A stretch of 64,000 nucleotides of DNA from JBFWVJ01 sp050246795 (GCA_050246795.1 JBFWVJ010000006.1:57568-121567), one strand, 5' to 3'. Counted from the stretch's first letter, positions 17,783 through 25,395 are shown. Numbers and translations: made by a program. The notes: generated by a model not told the origin, from the sequence alone.

Positions 17783-18516
17783 TGAAAAAGCCAGAACGAT
17801 TCATCGAGCTGGATGTCTGGAGAGGAGGAGCCATCATCGCTATGGTGCTCTTTCATTTTGTTTTCTTGCAGGACTTCCTGGGATATCAGCGATTGGCGTA
17901 TGATGAAGGAATCTGGTTCCTTTTGGCACGATTCGTTCAATGGAGTTTTTTGCTCTTGGTCGGAATCGGGATCCGGCTTTCATGGCAAAAATCGGTCTTG
18001 TATAAAAAATCAAAAGTTGATTTTCTTTTCAGGCAATTAAAAAAGGGGGTCATCGTCCTCTCCTGCGCCTGGCTGATCACCTTGCTGAGTGCCCTCTTGG
18101 TGCCTGAAGCCTTTGTCCGCTTTGGGATTTTGCATTTGATCGGGGTGAGCATCTTGGGCCTCAGTTTTCTCGCCGATCGCCCAAACGCGAGTGCATTCGT
18201 AGCAATATTCATCTATCTGCTGAGCTTCATCGTGCAATCGATCACCGTTCACCAGGAATGGCTCTTGATCTTCGGGTTTTATTATCGGTTCCAGTCTCTG
18301 GACTACTTTCCCATCATTCCCTGGATGGCCATCCCAGCCTTGGGGATCTCCCTTGGTTCTCGACTCTACCCATCCTTTGCGCCAAAAATAAAGGTCGATC
18401 CCAAAAGCCCTTACGCTCCTCTTCTAGGTGTCTTGGCTTTTTTGGGAAAGTATTCGCTCTTCATCTACATGGCACATATCCCAGTCTTGCTGGGGCTGGT
18501 TGTGCTTCTTTACTGA
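17782..18516 (+). CDS. DUF1624 / heparan-alpha-glucosaminide N-acetyltransferase-like membrane protein
   Basis: 244 residues, seven or so membrane segments. The start MKKPERFIELDVWRGGAIIAM resembles the family signature R..elDvlRG.aii.Mv..H found in DUF1624 proteins and the acyltransferase-3 type membrane enzymes; His at residue 21 is in the conserved place. Such proteins are thought to move acetyl groups across the membrane onto sugars. Coupling with VanW suggests modification of wall or surface glycans, which is inference. It converges with the Crp-type gene, overlapping its stop by seven bases. Confidence 0.72.
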   Translation: MKKPERFIELDVWRGGAIIAMVLFHFVFLQDFLGYQRLAYDEGIWFLLARFVQWSFLLLVGIGIRLSWQKSVLYKKSKVDFLFRQLKKGVIVLSCAWLITLLSALLVPEAFVRFGILHLIGVSILGLSFLADRPNASAFVAIFIYLLSFIVQSITVHQEWLLIFGFYYRFQSLDYFPIIPWMAIPALGISLGSRLYPSFAPKIKVDPKSPYAPLLGVLAFLGKYSLFIYMAHIPVLLGLVVLLY

Positions 18517-19208
18517 CCGCTCACAGGTTCGGGATGAAACGAAAATCCCTCAGCAATTTTTTTCAATTCCGCTTCATCCAGCACGGAAATTTCTCCCTGC
18601 TTCGAATCGATGACCTTCGATTTTCTTAAAGACGCGAGATCGCGGGAAACAATCTCCCGCACGGTGCCGAGGTGAGACGCCAGTTGGCTCTGATTGAGGG
18701 GGAGCTTGAATGAAGAAGGCCTTTTCTGAATTTCGTGTTCACGGATGAGAAATTTTGCCAATCGCTCTTTCGTGCTGGAAAGGGAGAGATCGGTCAGGTC
18801 CTCGATCAATTCCGCCGTTTTTTGGGAAAGAAGCTTGGCAATGTTGAGCGAAAACGGATGGGAGCTTTTCAAGAATTTTTGCAGAAATCCGATTTCAAAA
18901 ATACCCGCTTCACCTTCATCGAGCGCTTGTGCGGAAATGCGGTGATGATCATGGAACAGAGAGGACAGGTCAAAACAATCCCCTTCGGATACAACAGAAA
19001 TGATTTCTTCCCGCTGGGTGAGTTTCCGGTCTTCAAACAGTTTGACCTTTCCCTGACGGAGAACAAAAAAGCGTGTGACCGGATCGCCTTTCTTAAAAAA
19101 CACCTCGTGCTTCGAGAAGGGGAGAAGTTGGGTATTTTTTTCCAGCAGGGAGTAGTCATTCTCCTTGAGGCCCTTGAAGATCGGAAGTGTTTGGAGAAAA
19201 CGCTTCAT
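18510..19208 (-). CDS. Crp/Fnr-family transcription regulator
   Basis: 233 residues from the ATG at 19208. N-terminal cyclic-nucleotide-binding-like beta-barrel (about 10-115, VFFKKGDPVTRFFVLRQGKVKLF), a dimer helix, and a C-terminal winged helix (QSQLASHLGTVREIVSRDLASLRKSKVI). No N-terminal Cys cluster is present, so it is not an Fe-S FNR. The ligand is unknown. The open frame extends another 79 codons upstream, but those codons run through the terminator and structured RNA at 19253-19455, so the shorter start is preferred. A TATACT box lies at about 19236-19231 on the minus strand. Confidence 0.88.
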   Translation of the reverse strand: MKRFLQTLPIFKGLKENDYSLLEKNTQLLPFSKHEVFFKKGDPVTRFFVLRQGKVKLFEDRKLTQREEIISVVSEGDCFDLSSLFHDHHRISAQALDEGEAGIFEIGFLQKFLKSSHPFSLNIAKLLSQKTAELIEDLTDLSLSSTKERLAKFLIREHEIQKRPSSFKLPLNQSQLASHLGTVREIVSRDLASLRKSKVIDSKQGEISVLDEAELKKIAEGFSFHPEPVSGQ

Positions 19209-19252
19209 ATTTCTAAAAAAGGGTAATAGATCAGTATAGCATTTTCTTTTCA

Positions 19253-19288
19253 TAAAAAGAAACCCGCATCTCCGGAGATGGATGCGGG
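19253..19288 (-). terminator. Intrinsic terminator of the 19.3-kb structured RNA
   Basis: CCCGCATC paired with GATGCGGG (8 bp) followed on the minus strand by TTTCTTTTT. It precedes a TATACT promoter box for the Crp/Fnr gene, so upstream transcription would be stopped or attenuated here. Confidence 0.7.
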
Positions 19289-19455
19289 GAAGGCCTTTGG
19301 CTCCTCTGAGGGAGCGGTCACCCATGGAAGAAGGGTCGAAGAACACCTCTTCCCTGGGCAATGGCTCTACCGTGCCAGGAAGCGAAAAACCGATGCTATA
19401 GCTTCTATAGCCAGAAACGGGATCCACTGAAAAATCAAAGCTCAACCATACTCAA
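19253..19455 (-). ncRNA. Structured RNA with intrinsic terminator upstream of the Crp/Fnr gene
   Basis: About 200 bases without a plausible coding role hold consecutive hairpins on the minus strand: GCTATAG-AAG-CTATAGC (19411-19395), a long imperfect stem over 19358-19321 capped by TTCTTCGA, GCTCC-6-GGAGC (19315-19300), and finally CCCGCATC-10-GATGCGGG (19288-19263) followed by TTTCTTTTTA. The terminator and T-run face only the minus strand. A possible promoter (TTGTTG-17-TACGAT) ends near 19470. It could be a riboswitch/attenuator leader or a free small RNA. I compared it from memory with common riboswitches, SRP and 6S RNA and found no match. Confidence 0.55.
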
Positions 19456-19588
19456 TGAGTCATCGTACTCCTGGCCCAACGACGCAACAAGGGACAAATA
19501 TCACAGTCGCCACGGCGGAAAATGGGAAATTGGATTGCGCTTTTTTCGATGCATGAAATCCATTAGAATGATCTATTAACAAAATCCT

Positions 19589-19825
19589 ATGGAATCCCCG
19601 ATGTTTATTATTTTGACCGTCCTGAATATCCTTTCATTGCTGGTTTTTTTTATCGTGAATCAGGAAACCAATAGGATCACCGAAAGTCATATTGAATTGA
19701 TACGAAAAGTAAACGCGGCTTTGGTAGAAACACGAGTGTTAAAGATCGCCAGATTTGCCTATTTCGGCATCTTGGTGCTGCTCGTTGGATTTTCTTATCT
19801 TTTGTACACTTATTGGGCATCATGA
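19589..19825 (+). CDS. Small two-helix membrane protein
   Basis: 78 residues: one hydrophobic helix at about 4-22, a short charged linker, and a second helix at about 55-76. No recognisable family. Its TGA overlaps the ATG of the following PH-domain gene (ATGA), so the two proteins are probably made together and may interact in the membrane. The upstream 140 bases carry no clear promoter. Confidence 0.7.
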   Translation: MESPMFIILTVLNILSLLVFFIVNQETNRITESHIELIRKVNAALVETRVLKIARFAYFGILVLLVGFSYLLYTYWAS

Positions 19826-20433
19826 CCGATATCAACATCGACCCGAATAGCGAGCAGGTCCTTATCCGAATGAAGCGACATTGGATTGTTCTCGTACAGG
19901 GGGTGTTTCTTCTGATTTTTTTATGGTTTATTTGCATTTTTGGATTCATAGTTTCCAATGGCGTCAGAGTTGCAGCCCCGTTGGTCAGCTCCATCCTCTT
20001 CCTGATTTGTTTCATCCTGATCGTCTTTGCCCATCATTGGATTTTTTTACGATTTTTAGGCTGGGAACTATCGATTTGGGTCATCACCACTTCGAGGATC
20101 ATCAACTTCAAGAATATTCCGTACATCGAAAACGACATCAATTTCATCGACATCAAAGAGATCGAACAAATCCTGCAAATAAAACATGGATTCTTCCAAA
20201 ACTTTTTTAACTATGGAAAAGTGGTCATCCAAATCCCAGCCAATCAGCAACAGATTGTTTTTGAAAACCTCCCGCAACCTTCAAAGCTCGCGAATTTTGT
20301 TGAAGCGGTGCAAAAAAATAGGACATTTCAGGAAATGACCATCGAAGAACTCGAGTCATTCTTCAGAAGAAAATACGAGTACCTCATCAACAAATGGTGT
20401 GCAGAGGAACCGGAGTGTCCAGTCGAGGCTTAA
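19822..20433 (+). CDS. Membrane-anchored bacterial PH-domain (bPH2) protein
   Basis: 203 residues from the ATG at 19822 (a TTG nine bases earlier is in frame but ATG is coupled to the preceding stop). Two adjacent transmembrane helices (about 20-45 and 53-75) are followed by a bacterial pleckstrin-homology domain with the typical WVITTSRIINFKNIP...IDIKEIEQI layout. Proteins of this type (YdbS/YdbT-like) are inner-membrane and functionally poorly defined. The C-terminus ends in a short acidic segment. It converges with the aminopeptidase gene; stop codons overlap. Confidence 0.8.
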   Translation: MTDINIDPNSEQVLIRMKRHWIVLVQGVFLLIFLWFICIFGFIVSNGVRVAAPLVSSILFLICFILIVFAHHWIFLRFLGWELSIWVITTSRIINFKNIPYIENDINFIDIKEIEQILQIKHGFFQNFFNYGKVVIQIPANQQQIVFENLPQPSKLANFVEAVQKNRTFQEMTIEELESFFRRKYEYLINKWCAEEPECPVEA

Positions 20434-21902
20434 TATCCTTTGGGAAAGGAGTGCTTCCACCAAGCCGGTTGAAGAGATTCCTCTACAGCCCCCCAGCCTT
20501 CATTCAAAACACGATATTCTTCACCGATCCAGTCGCCATTTTCCTGGATCAGTTTACCATCTAAAAACATCTTTCCGTTTTTCCCCCGAAGCATGGTGGT
20601 CAGATCCCAGTGGGTCCCCGAAAAACTGCGGTTGCCATTATCCAGTTTCACGGGACTCCCGAGATAGTGTTGGTAGGTATAGCAAGACCCCAGCGCGACA
20701 TGGAAACTTCCCCCGATTTTTTCCACCAATAAACCATTCACCACATGACGACGGAGATGCGGGTTGGTACCAATCCCCAGTTCTCCCAAGTGGCGGGTCC
20801 CTTCCCCGTGTTCATCATCCGCGGTGATGATCTCCTCCAGGTCTTTTTGTCCGACTTTTGCAGAAAACTCGACCAGTCTTCCCGACTCAAACTTCATGGT
20901 GACATCCTCGATGATCTCACTGCTGCCATACTGAAACTTTCCTTTGGCAACAATCACTCCATTGGTGCCATTTCGGAGAGGGGAGCTAAAGATTTCCGAA
21001 CCGGGAATATTCTTCGCGATCACACTATTGGCAAAAGTTTGACCGGTGATATCCAGCGTCACATCCGTCCCATCTTCATTGGTGATGTGGACTTCAGCCG
21101 CGGCATCAAAACGCTCGATCAGTTTTTGTTGTGCGGTCTTGATCGCTTCCCAGGGTTGATCACAGAGTTGGAAAAAGAGTTCGAGATACGATTCATAGCT
21201 CATCCCGTCCAATTGAGCATCGTGAGGAGTTGGTATCCTCGTCAGCGTATAGTGGAGTTCACCCGCCATGGCCCGATCATGGATCTCCTGATTCATTTTT
21301 CGATACAGCTTGTTCTTTTTTTCATCGATCAGCTTCTTCGTCTCGATATCGCTGGAGGAAGAAATAATAATCTCGCGATGAACGCCTTCGTATTTCTGAA
21401 GATTGAGATCGCTCAACTGTCGCAAACCGGCTTCATCCAAATCATTGATCATATACACGCCTCTCATCGGATCTTTTATCCCCAGCTCGAAATCCACGCC
21501 GTTCAAAAGACAATGCCGAATCACTTCTTCAGTGACATCCTTCCCTTCCTCCGTCGTTGCGATCACGATTTTATCTCCCGTTCTAGCTCCGGAAGACTGG
21601 AACAATTGATGAGCGAGATTCACGATCAGCTCTTTTTCCACTGGCAGGGATTTCATCTGCAACCAGCTGGGGTCAGGAGCGTTCAAGATCTTTCTCATCA
21701 GTTCTTTGTTCTCATAGGCCCTCGTCACCGCCAACTTGATCAATCGCTGCGCTTTGTGGACGAAGTTCATCTGCTTAGAGAGCGGCGGTTGCAAAGCATC
21801 CGCATAGTCCTGAAGCAACAGGTCAATGGCTGCCTTCAAGGGCAAGTGCTGGTCTCTGAGCTCCAGCAACTGTTTCCGGATTCGTTCGAGGTGTTTGTTC
21901 AT
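20430..21902 (-). CDS. M29-family metallo-aminopeptidase-like protein
   Basis: 490 residues. The C-terminal part carries M29 blocks: NIPGSEIFSSP (metal-binding Glu), HLGELGIGTNP, EKIGGSFHVALG and THWDLTTML with the conserved Glu/His/Asp residues. M29 enzymes (AmpS, AmpT, aminopeptidase T) are cytoplasmic, two-metal peptidases that remove N-terminal residues. The family is usually about 410 residues; the extra N-terminal 80 residues are helical and unassigned. Monocistronic on the minus strand. The start ATG has no strong Shine-Dalgarno sequence. Confidence 0.85.
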   Translation of the reverse strand: MNKHLERIRKQLLELRDQHLPLKAAIDLLLQDYADALQPPLSKQMNFVHKAQRLIKLAVTRAYENKELMRKILNAPDPSWLQMKSLPVEKELIVNLAHQLFQSSGARTGDKIVIATTEEGKDVTEEVIRHCLLNGVDFELGIKDPMRGVYMINDLDEAGLRQLSDLNLQKYEGVHREIIISSSSDIETKKLIDEKKNKLYRKMNQEIHDRAMAGELHYTLTRIPTPHDAQLDGMSYESYLELFFQLCDQPWEAIKTAQQKLIERFDAAAEVHITNEDGTDVTLDITGQTFANSVIAKNIPGSEIFSSPLRNGTNGVIVAKGKFQYGSSEIIEDVTMKFESGRLVEFSAKVGQKDLEEIITADDEHGEGTRHLGELGIGTNPHLRRHVVNGLLVEKIGGSFHVALGSCYTYQHYLGSPVKLDNGNRSFSGTHWDLTTMLRGKNGKMFLDGKLIQENGDWIGEEYRVLNEGWGAVEESLQPAWWKHSFPKGY

Positions 21903-21948
21903 AGAGAAAAAGACGGGAGAATACTACCAAAGACCGCGCAAAGAATCA

Positions 21949-21976
21949 TTGAGATCTTCTAGCAAACCGCTACAAT
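21949..21976 (+). promoter_or_regulatory. Promoter of the split tRNA gene
   Basis: TTGAGA (21949-21954), 16-base spacer, TACAAT (21971-21976), ending 24 bases before the first tRNA base. The 16-base spacing recurs in other good promoters of this window (30046, 46849, 63602, 63827). Confidence 0.65.
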
Positions 21977-22031
21977 CAGATGGTGAACCTTTATATATCG
22001 GGCCTGTAGCTCAGTGGTTAGAGCAGTCGGC

Positions 22032-22412
22032 TTAAAGTAATAACGCTAAATCAAGATGTGGATTATGTGCCTCTGCATGACAGTTATGGCAGATCAAAAC
22101 GCATTTTGAAAGTTCATTTATAACACGTTTTAAAGTCCTGTTAGAGAGAGATCGCATATCTAATTGGAATTCTTTAGAACTTGATTCTAGATGGTGAAAT
22201 GCAAGCGCAGCGAGATTCTTTGAATATCCACAATATGAACATTTGCCACCAAGCCTTCTCAGGAAATCTAATTTTCGATGAAGTCCTCGTCTTTGTTGAG
22301 ATGGATAAGATTGATGGGCTTTGTTTTTACATGAAATCCCACAAAAGAGTGTTTGTCTTCCTTTCAAAATCTTTTGGCAGATTGAGCAATATAAACATTT
22401 GTTCATGTGCAT
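22032..22412 (-). CDS. HNH homing-endonuclease-like protein encoded antisense inside the intron
   Basis: 126 residues (or 124 from the second ATG). N-terminal zinc knuckle CLYCSICQ...CGISCKNKA, a second CSYCGY, then the HNH core LAALAFHHLESSSKEF and C-terminal CVLICHNCHAEAHN. This matches small HNH nucleases with two zinc sites, used for homing. The gene runs opposite to the tRNA and sits in the P1 loop. Its TAA stop (22034-22032) uses the last exon base and the first two intron bases. It likely gives mobility to the intron; no promoter is obvious. Confidence 0.85.
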   Translation of the reverse strand: MHMNKCLYCSICQKILKGRQTLFCGISCKNKAHQSYPSQQRRGLHRKLDFLRRLGGKCSYCGYSKNLAALAFHHLESSSKEFQLDMRSLSNRTLKRVINELSKCVLICHNCHAEAHNPHLDLALLL

Positions 22413-22651
22413 ACCATATCAAGCCATGCGTTAAATTACAAGGGCTACTATCGAAGTAATTCGTTAGTGAAAAATCTGTCAAATTCGGGGAAACCTACCG
22501 TTCAGCAGTGAACCATGGCAATCCCGAGCCAAGACCCGCGATTCGTCGCAGGTAAGGTGTAGAGACTAGACGGCAGACTCCCGATTCATCGGGATGAAGG
22601 GATAGTCCAGCTTACGAACTCGAAAGAGGTCACGAAAGTGATCGTGAGATG
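22033..22651 (+). other. Group I self-splicing intron (IC3-like) in the tRNA anticodon loop
   Basis: 619 bases between U33 and C34, ending in the required G. Core elements are evident: P (ATTCGGGGAAACCT, 22484-22497 region), Q (GGCAATCCCGAGCCAAG, 22517-22533), R (AGAGACTAGACGGCA, 22561-22575) and S (GGGATAGTCC). P7 is GACTA (22564-22568) with TAGTC (22603-22607); P8 is CCCGAT/ATCGGG; GAAA-capped P9 hairpins follow. The guide GGCT (22443-22446) pairs with exon GGCU giving the U-G splice pair. P1 is extended by GTAA/TTAC and TAACGC/GCGTTA around the HNH gene. Closest in look to cyanobacterial tRNA introns. Confidence 0.95.
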
Positions 22652-22751
22652 CATAACCGATTGGTCCTTGGTTCAATCCCAAGCAGGCCCACCATTCTAC
22701 GCTACCTTCCGAAAAGCAGACGAGCTTCTGGTGGAAGTCTATAAAAACATC

Positions 22752-22775
22752 AAAAAACCCCGCAGGGCGGGGTTT
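22752..22775 (-). terminator. Bidirectional intrinsic terminator between tRNA and rpsT
   Basis: AAACCCCGC-AGG-GCGGGGTTT, a perfect 9-bp stem with three-base loop. On the minus strand it is followed by TTTTTTG, making a strong terminator for rpsT; on the plus strand it closes the tRNA transcript with a shorter T-run. Confidence 0.85.
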
Positions 22776-22798
22776 CAAGTTCACGGGAAGAGAAGTGC

Positions 22799-23095
22799 TT
22801 ACTGAGCAGAGGTTTCTGCTGATTTTGACTTGTTCATCGCAGTCGCTACAGCTCGTGCCATGCTGGATTTCTTGCGGGCAGCGTTGTTTCGCTTAATCAA
22901 ATTCTTCTTGAACGCCTTATCAATGATAGAGTAGGCACCCTTCAAAAGTTCAGGAAGTTCAGCAAGCTTATTATCCTTTGCCGCTTTATGTAATTCCTTC
23001 ATTTTGGACTTCAGACGATTGCGATACACATTATTGCGTTCGGTCTTTTTCACGTCCTGTCGCATTTTCTTGATAGCATGCTTGAGAATTGGCAT
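22799..23095 (-). CDS. rpsT: 30S ribosomal protein bS20
   Basis: 98 residues, very basic and helical, with the S20 pattern: MPILKHAIKKMRQDVKKTERN near the start, KSKMKELHKA, and LIKRNNAARKKSSMARAV at the C-terminus. It binds 16S rRNA helices 9 and 44 early in 30S assembly. A short Ala/Ser/Glu tail follows. Monocistronic, ended by a strong terminator 24 bases downstream. A start on ATG is unambiguous. Confidence 0.93.
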   Translation of the reverse strand: MPILKHAIKKMRQDVKKTERNNVYRNRLKSKMKELHKAAKDNKLAELPELLKGAYSIIDKAFKKNLIKRNNAARKKSSMARAVATAMNKSKSAETSAQ

Positions 23096-23191
23096 GGGAG
23101 AAACAACTTAAAAGGTAGAAGGCAAAACAAAAACTCACAGAGCTCAGATATTGTAGTCCAGGAGCAGATTTTGTCAAAGGAAAACTCGTGT

Positions 23192-23905
23192 CTAGGCAAG
23201 AAGAGGTGTTTTCTTCGGCACTCCCACCCGTCGTGGATAGGCAGAAGACAGGGGCTTGGTTTTTTCCACCACGATAAAGCACCTTTTGGCTTCATCAAGC
23301 GGCAAAAGTGCTTCTTCACACTGGAGGATGCGAGCAGAGAGCAGGGCAGCCACATTTTGATAGTTTTTCCATTCATCAATGAGCTCAGGACCTTGATAAG
23401 CGATAAAATGGCCTCCAACCTTCACAAACGGCAAGCAATACTCCAAAAGTGTCGAAAAATGAGCCAGCGCGCGGGCCACGACCAGGTCATACTGTTCCCG
23501 ATACTTCCGGTCCTGCCCCATCTCCTCAGCTCTGCCGGACAAGCACCGAACGTTTTTTAAGCCCAAGCTCTGAGCCATGCTGGAAACGGCCTTAATCTTC
23601 TTTTCTGTTGCGTCGACCAGGGTAAAATCAGCCTCAGGGTAGGCGATCGCCAAGGCGAGGCCAGGAAAGCCCCCTCCTGTGCCCATGTCCAGCACCTTCT
23701 GCCCCGGCTGAATGAAGTGGAAAGGGAGAATCAACAGCGAATCCACGATGTGCTTGAGTAAGACCCCCTCGCGATCACGGATCGCGCTCAGGTTCAACTT
23801 GGAGTTCCAGTCCAAAAACAAGTCGGCGAGGTGCTCGAGTTGTTGGAGTTGGTGAGGGGAGAGGGTGGGGAGGTAGGTTGAGAGGTTCATAGTCGTGATT
23901 GTCAT
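23192..23905 (-). CDS. rsmG: 16S rRNA (guanine-527 N7) methyltransferase
   Basis: About 237 residues from ATG 23905 (ATG 23890 also possible; a longer frame to 23935 would begin in the repeat element). RsmG motifs: WNSKLNLSAI, LLKHIVDSLL, SAM-binding VLDMGTGGGFPGLALAIAYP and VVARALAHFSTLLEYCLPFV. It methylates G527 in the decoding-region loop of 16S rRNA; loss gives streptomycin resistance in other bacteria. Separated from tilS by a 175-base palindromic element. Confidence 0.92.
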   Translation of the reverse strand: MTITTMNLSTYLPTLSPHQLQQLEHLADLFLDWNSKLNLSAIRDREGVLLKHIVDSLLILPFHFIQPGQKVLDMGTGGGFPGLALAIAYPEADFTLVDATEKKIKAVSSMAQSLGLKNVRCLSGRAEEMGQDRKYREQYDLVVARALAHFSTLLEYCLPFVKVGGHFIAYQGPELIDEWKNYQNVAALLSARILQCEEALLPLDEAKRCFIVVEKTKPLSSAYPRRVGVPKKTPLLA

Positions 23906-23913
23906 GTGTTCAT

Positions 23914-24088
23914 TTTCCCATTCCGACCGAAGCATGCCTTGAGCCTGCCGAATAGGTAGAGGGGGTGTTCCCCCTTTTTAAGGGGGCTAGGGGGTCGAGG
24001 TGGACGAAGTGGAGGAATCCCTTCCCCCGGCCTAGCCAAGGGATTCCTCCACTTCGCCCTGAGTACAGGGCTACGGTCGGAATGGAAA
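23914..24088. repeat. MITE-like palindromic repeat element A
   Basis: About 175 bases filling the tilS-rsmG gap. Outer inverted repeats of about 16 bases: TTTTCCCATTCCGACCG on the left and CGGTCGGAATGGAAAA on the right (one extra C). Inside is a perfect 19-bp stem (24005-24023 with 24038-24056, arms beginning CGAAGTGGAGG) and a GGGGGTGTTCCCCC hairpin. It shares the module AGCATGCC-TTGAGCCTGCC and a GTGTTCCCC...GGGG...GAGG module with element B at about 34990. No transposase is present. Confidence 0.65.
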
Positions 24089-24090
24089 AA

Positions 24091-25023
24091 CTATAAAATT
24101 TCAAAAAAAGTTTTCTGCCGTACCAACACTTTACCAGCTCCAAACTCTTTTTTCTTCCCCGAAACGTTCGTGCGAAGAATTTTCAGGACCTGATCCAGAT
24201 GGCTCTGCTGGAGGTTCTTTTTATGCCCATGCACTTCTTCAAACATCAGACGAACGACAACCCCTTGCAGCACTTCATCCAGGTTCAAAAATTTCTTGAG
24301 ATCGTACCGATGATGTTTGATGCGAAGGGTCTTCAGCGTCTTTTCAGCTTCCTGCTGAAGGTAGTCGGCCGCAGAACTCCAAATCCGAACATTGTTTTCC
24401 ATCGTTCCCAGGAAATTCGGGTTCAGCTTTTTGAAGAGGGGAATGACCTTCCGTCGTAAAAAGTTCCTTCGGTATTCCAAGTCCCGGTTGGTCGACTCCA
24501 GCACAAATTTCAGTTTCATTTTTTTGCAATATGCCGTCAGCTCTTGCTTGGAATGACTCAGGAAAGGTCGCCAGAGATCCCCATCGATCACTTTCATACC
24601 CGCCAACCCTTCCAAACCAGCTCCACGAATCATGTTCAGCAATACCGTCTCCACCTGATCATCCGCGTGATGAGCGGTGACGATAAATCTAGCTTTATAT
24701 CGAGCTGCCAGTTGACGAAAAAAGGCATAGCGTTCTTCACGCCCCATTTCTTCTTCATTCTTCTTCTGTTCATTTGCCAATTCACGCACTGGCACCACGG
24801 TTAATTCAAAATCAAATCCACAATTCTCCGCCAATGAATGAACAAATTCGGCATCAGCCGAACTCTCAGAGCGAAGCTGATGATCGACATGCGCGACAAC
24901 GAGTTTCTTAAATCCAGACTTCGCGAGAGAATGAAGCAATGCCACGGAATCGGCTCCACCGGAGACAGCTACGATCAGTGGATCCCCGAGAGAGATGCCG
25001 AGATGGGAAAATGAAATATCCAT
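24091..25023 (-). CDS. tilS: tRNA(Ile)-lysidine synthase
   Basis: About 310 residues, the short form seen in Aquifex, lacking the E. coli C-terminal extension. PP-loop VAVSGGADSVALLHSLA (residues 19-35), VAHVDHQLR, and VTAHHADDQVETVLLNM are diagnostic. It attaches lysine to C34 of tRNA-Ile2(CAU) using ATP, so that the tRNA decodes AUA as Ile. ATG at 25023 is chosen because the PP-loop then falls at the family position. The likely substrate tRNA, split by an intron, is encoded 1.4 kb away. Confidence 0.93.
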   Translation of the reverse strand: MDISFSHLGISLGDPLIVAVSGGADSVALLHSLAKSGFKKLVVAHVDHQLRSESSADAEFVHSLAENCGFDFELTVVPVRELANEQKKNEEEMGREERYAFFRQLAARYKARFIVTAHHADDQVETVLLNMIRGAGLEGLAGMKVIDGDLWRPFLSHSKQELTAYCKKMKLKFVLESTNRDLEYRRNFLRRKVIPLFKKLNPNFLGTMENNVRIWSSAADYLQQEAEKTLKTLRIKHHRYDLKKFLNLDEVLQGVVVRLMFEEVHGHKKNLQQSHLDQVLKILRTNVSGKKKEFGAGKVLVRQKTFFEIL

Positions 25024-25101
25024 AAGGATAAATGAGGCCTTATTGTAGAGCAAATACGTGATGATTCAAGAAGGGCATCATGCAAGAGAAGAAAATGTGG
25101 T

Positions 25102-25129
25102 GGGGAGTGATCTCGAAAGATATCTCCCC
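25102..25129 (-). terminator. Hairpin between the 71-residue membrane protein gene and tilS
   Basis: GGGGAG...CTCCCC with an inner ATCT/AGAT pairing around a CGAA loop, followed on the minus strand by an ACCACATTTTCTTCT tract. It lies just past the stop of the 25139 gene and fits a moderate intrinsic terminator. Confidence 0.55.
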
Positions 25130-25138
25130 AGCCTGAAC

Positions 25139-25354
25139 CTATCCTTTATTCATTTCTCTTTCTACTTCCCTGGAGTAGGGAGGTGGATCGAATTCGTATT
25201 TCTCACGGGAAGGGAGACGATCGTATTTTTCCCATGAGATTTGCGGTTTCCCACTGGCCCCGAGCTCTTGTTCGGGCTTTAAAAAACGAGATACCACATG
25301 AAATACGAAGGCAAAGACCTGAAAAAGGATGAAAGAATAAACTAAACCCATCAT
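25139..25354 (-). CDS. Small single-helix membrane protein
   Basis: 71 residues: one N-terminal transmembrane helix (about 4-22) and a soluble, proline-rich, charged tail with SWEKYDRLPSREKYEFDPPPYSREVE. No family recognised. It has one of the best Shine-Dalgarno sequences in the window (AAAGGAGG, four bases before ATG 25354, seven before a second ATG), implying efficient translation. It follows the sigma factor and RNHCP genes in the same direction. Confidence 0.72.
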   Translation of the reverse strand: MMGLVYSFILFQVFAFVFHVVSRFLKPEQELGASGKPQISWEKYDRLPSREKYEFDPPPYSREVEREMNKG

Positions 25355-25395
25355 AATACCTCCTTTCTAGCTGATAAGGTTCAGATGCGAATATT

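Larger units (their letters stand above)
22000..22694 (+). tRNA. tRNA with CAU anticodon (probably Ile2), interrupted by a group I intron
   Basis: Exon 1 is 22000-22032 (33 bases, ending at U33); exon 2 is 22652-22694 (43 bases including encoded CCA). Joined they give a perfect 76-base cloverleaf: acceptor GGGCCTG/CAGGCCC, anticodon stem GTCGG/CCGAT, loop CT-CAT-AA, T stem CTTGG/CCAAG. C4-G69 and C5-G68 are the pairs TilS favours in tRNA-Ile2, and the body resembles Ile2(CAU) tRNAs, so lysidine-modified Ile reading AUA is preferred; elongator Met is the alternative. tilS lies 1.4 kb downstream. Confidence 0.93.

Noticed and set aside
18510..19445. Long 311-codon start for the Crp/Fnr gene
   Set aside because: The first 79 codons run through a terminator and hairpins and resemble no Crp domain; ATG 19208 gives the standard length.
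19253..19455. c-di-AMP, TPP, cobalamin, T-box, 6S or SRP RNA
   Set aside because: None of the consensus segments I can recall for these families lines up with the sequence on either strand.
22566..22784. 72-codon minus-strand reading frame
   Set aside because: It lies across the group I intron core and the tRNA 3' exon; the conserved intron elements explain the sequence.
23905..23935. Longer rsmG start at 23935
   Set aside because: It would begin inside the inverted repeat of element A; internal ATGs fit the family better.
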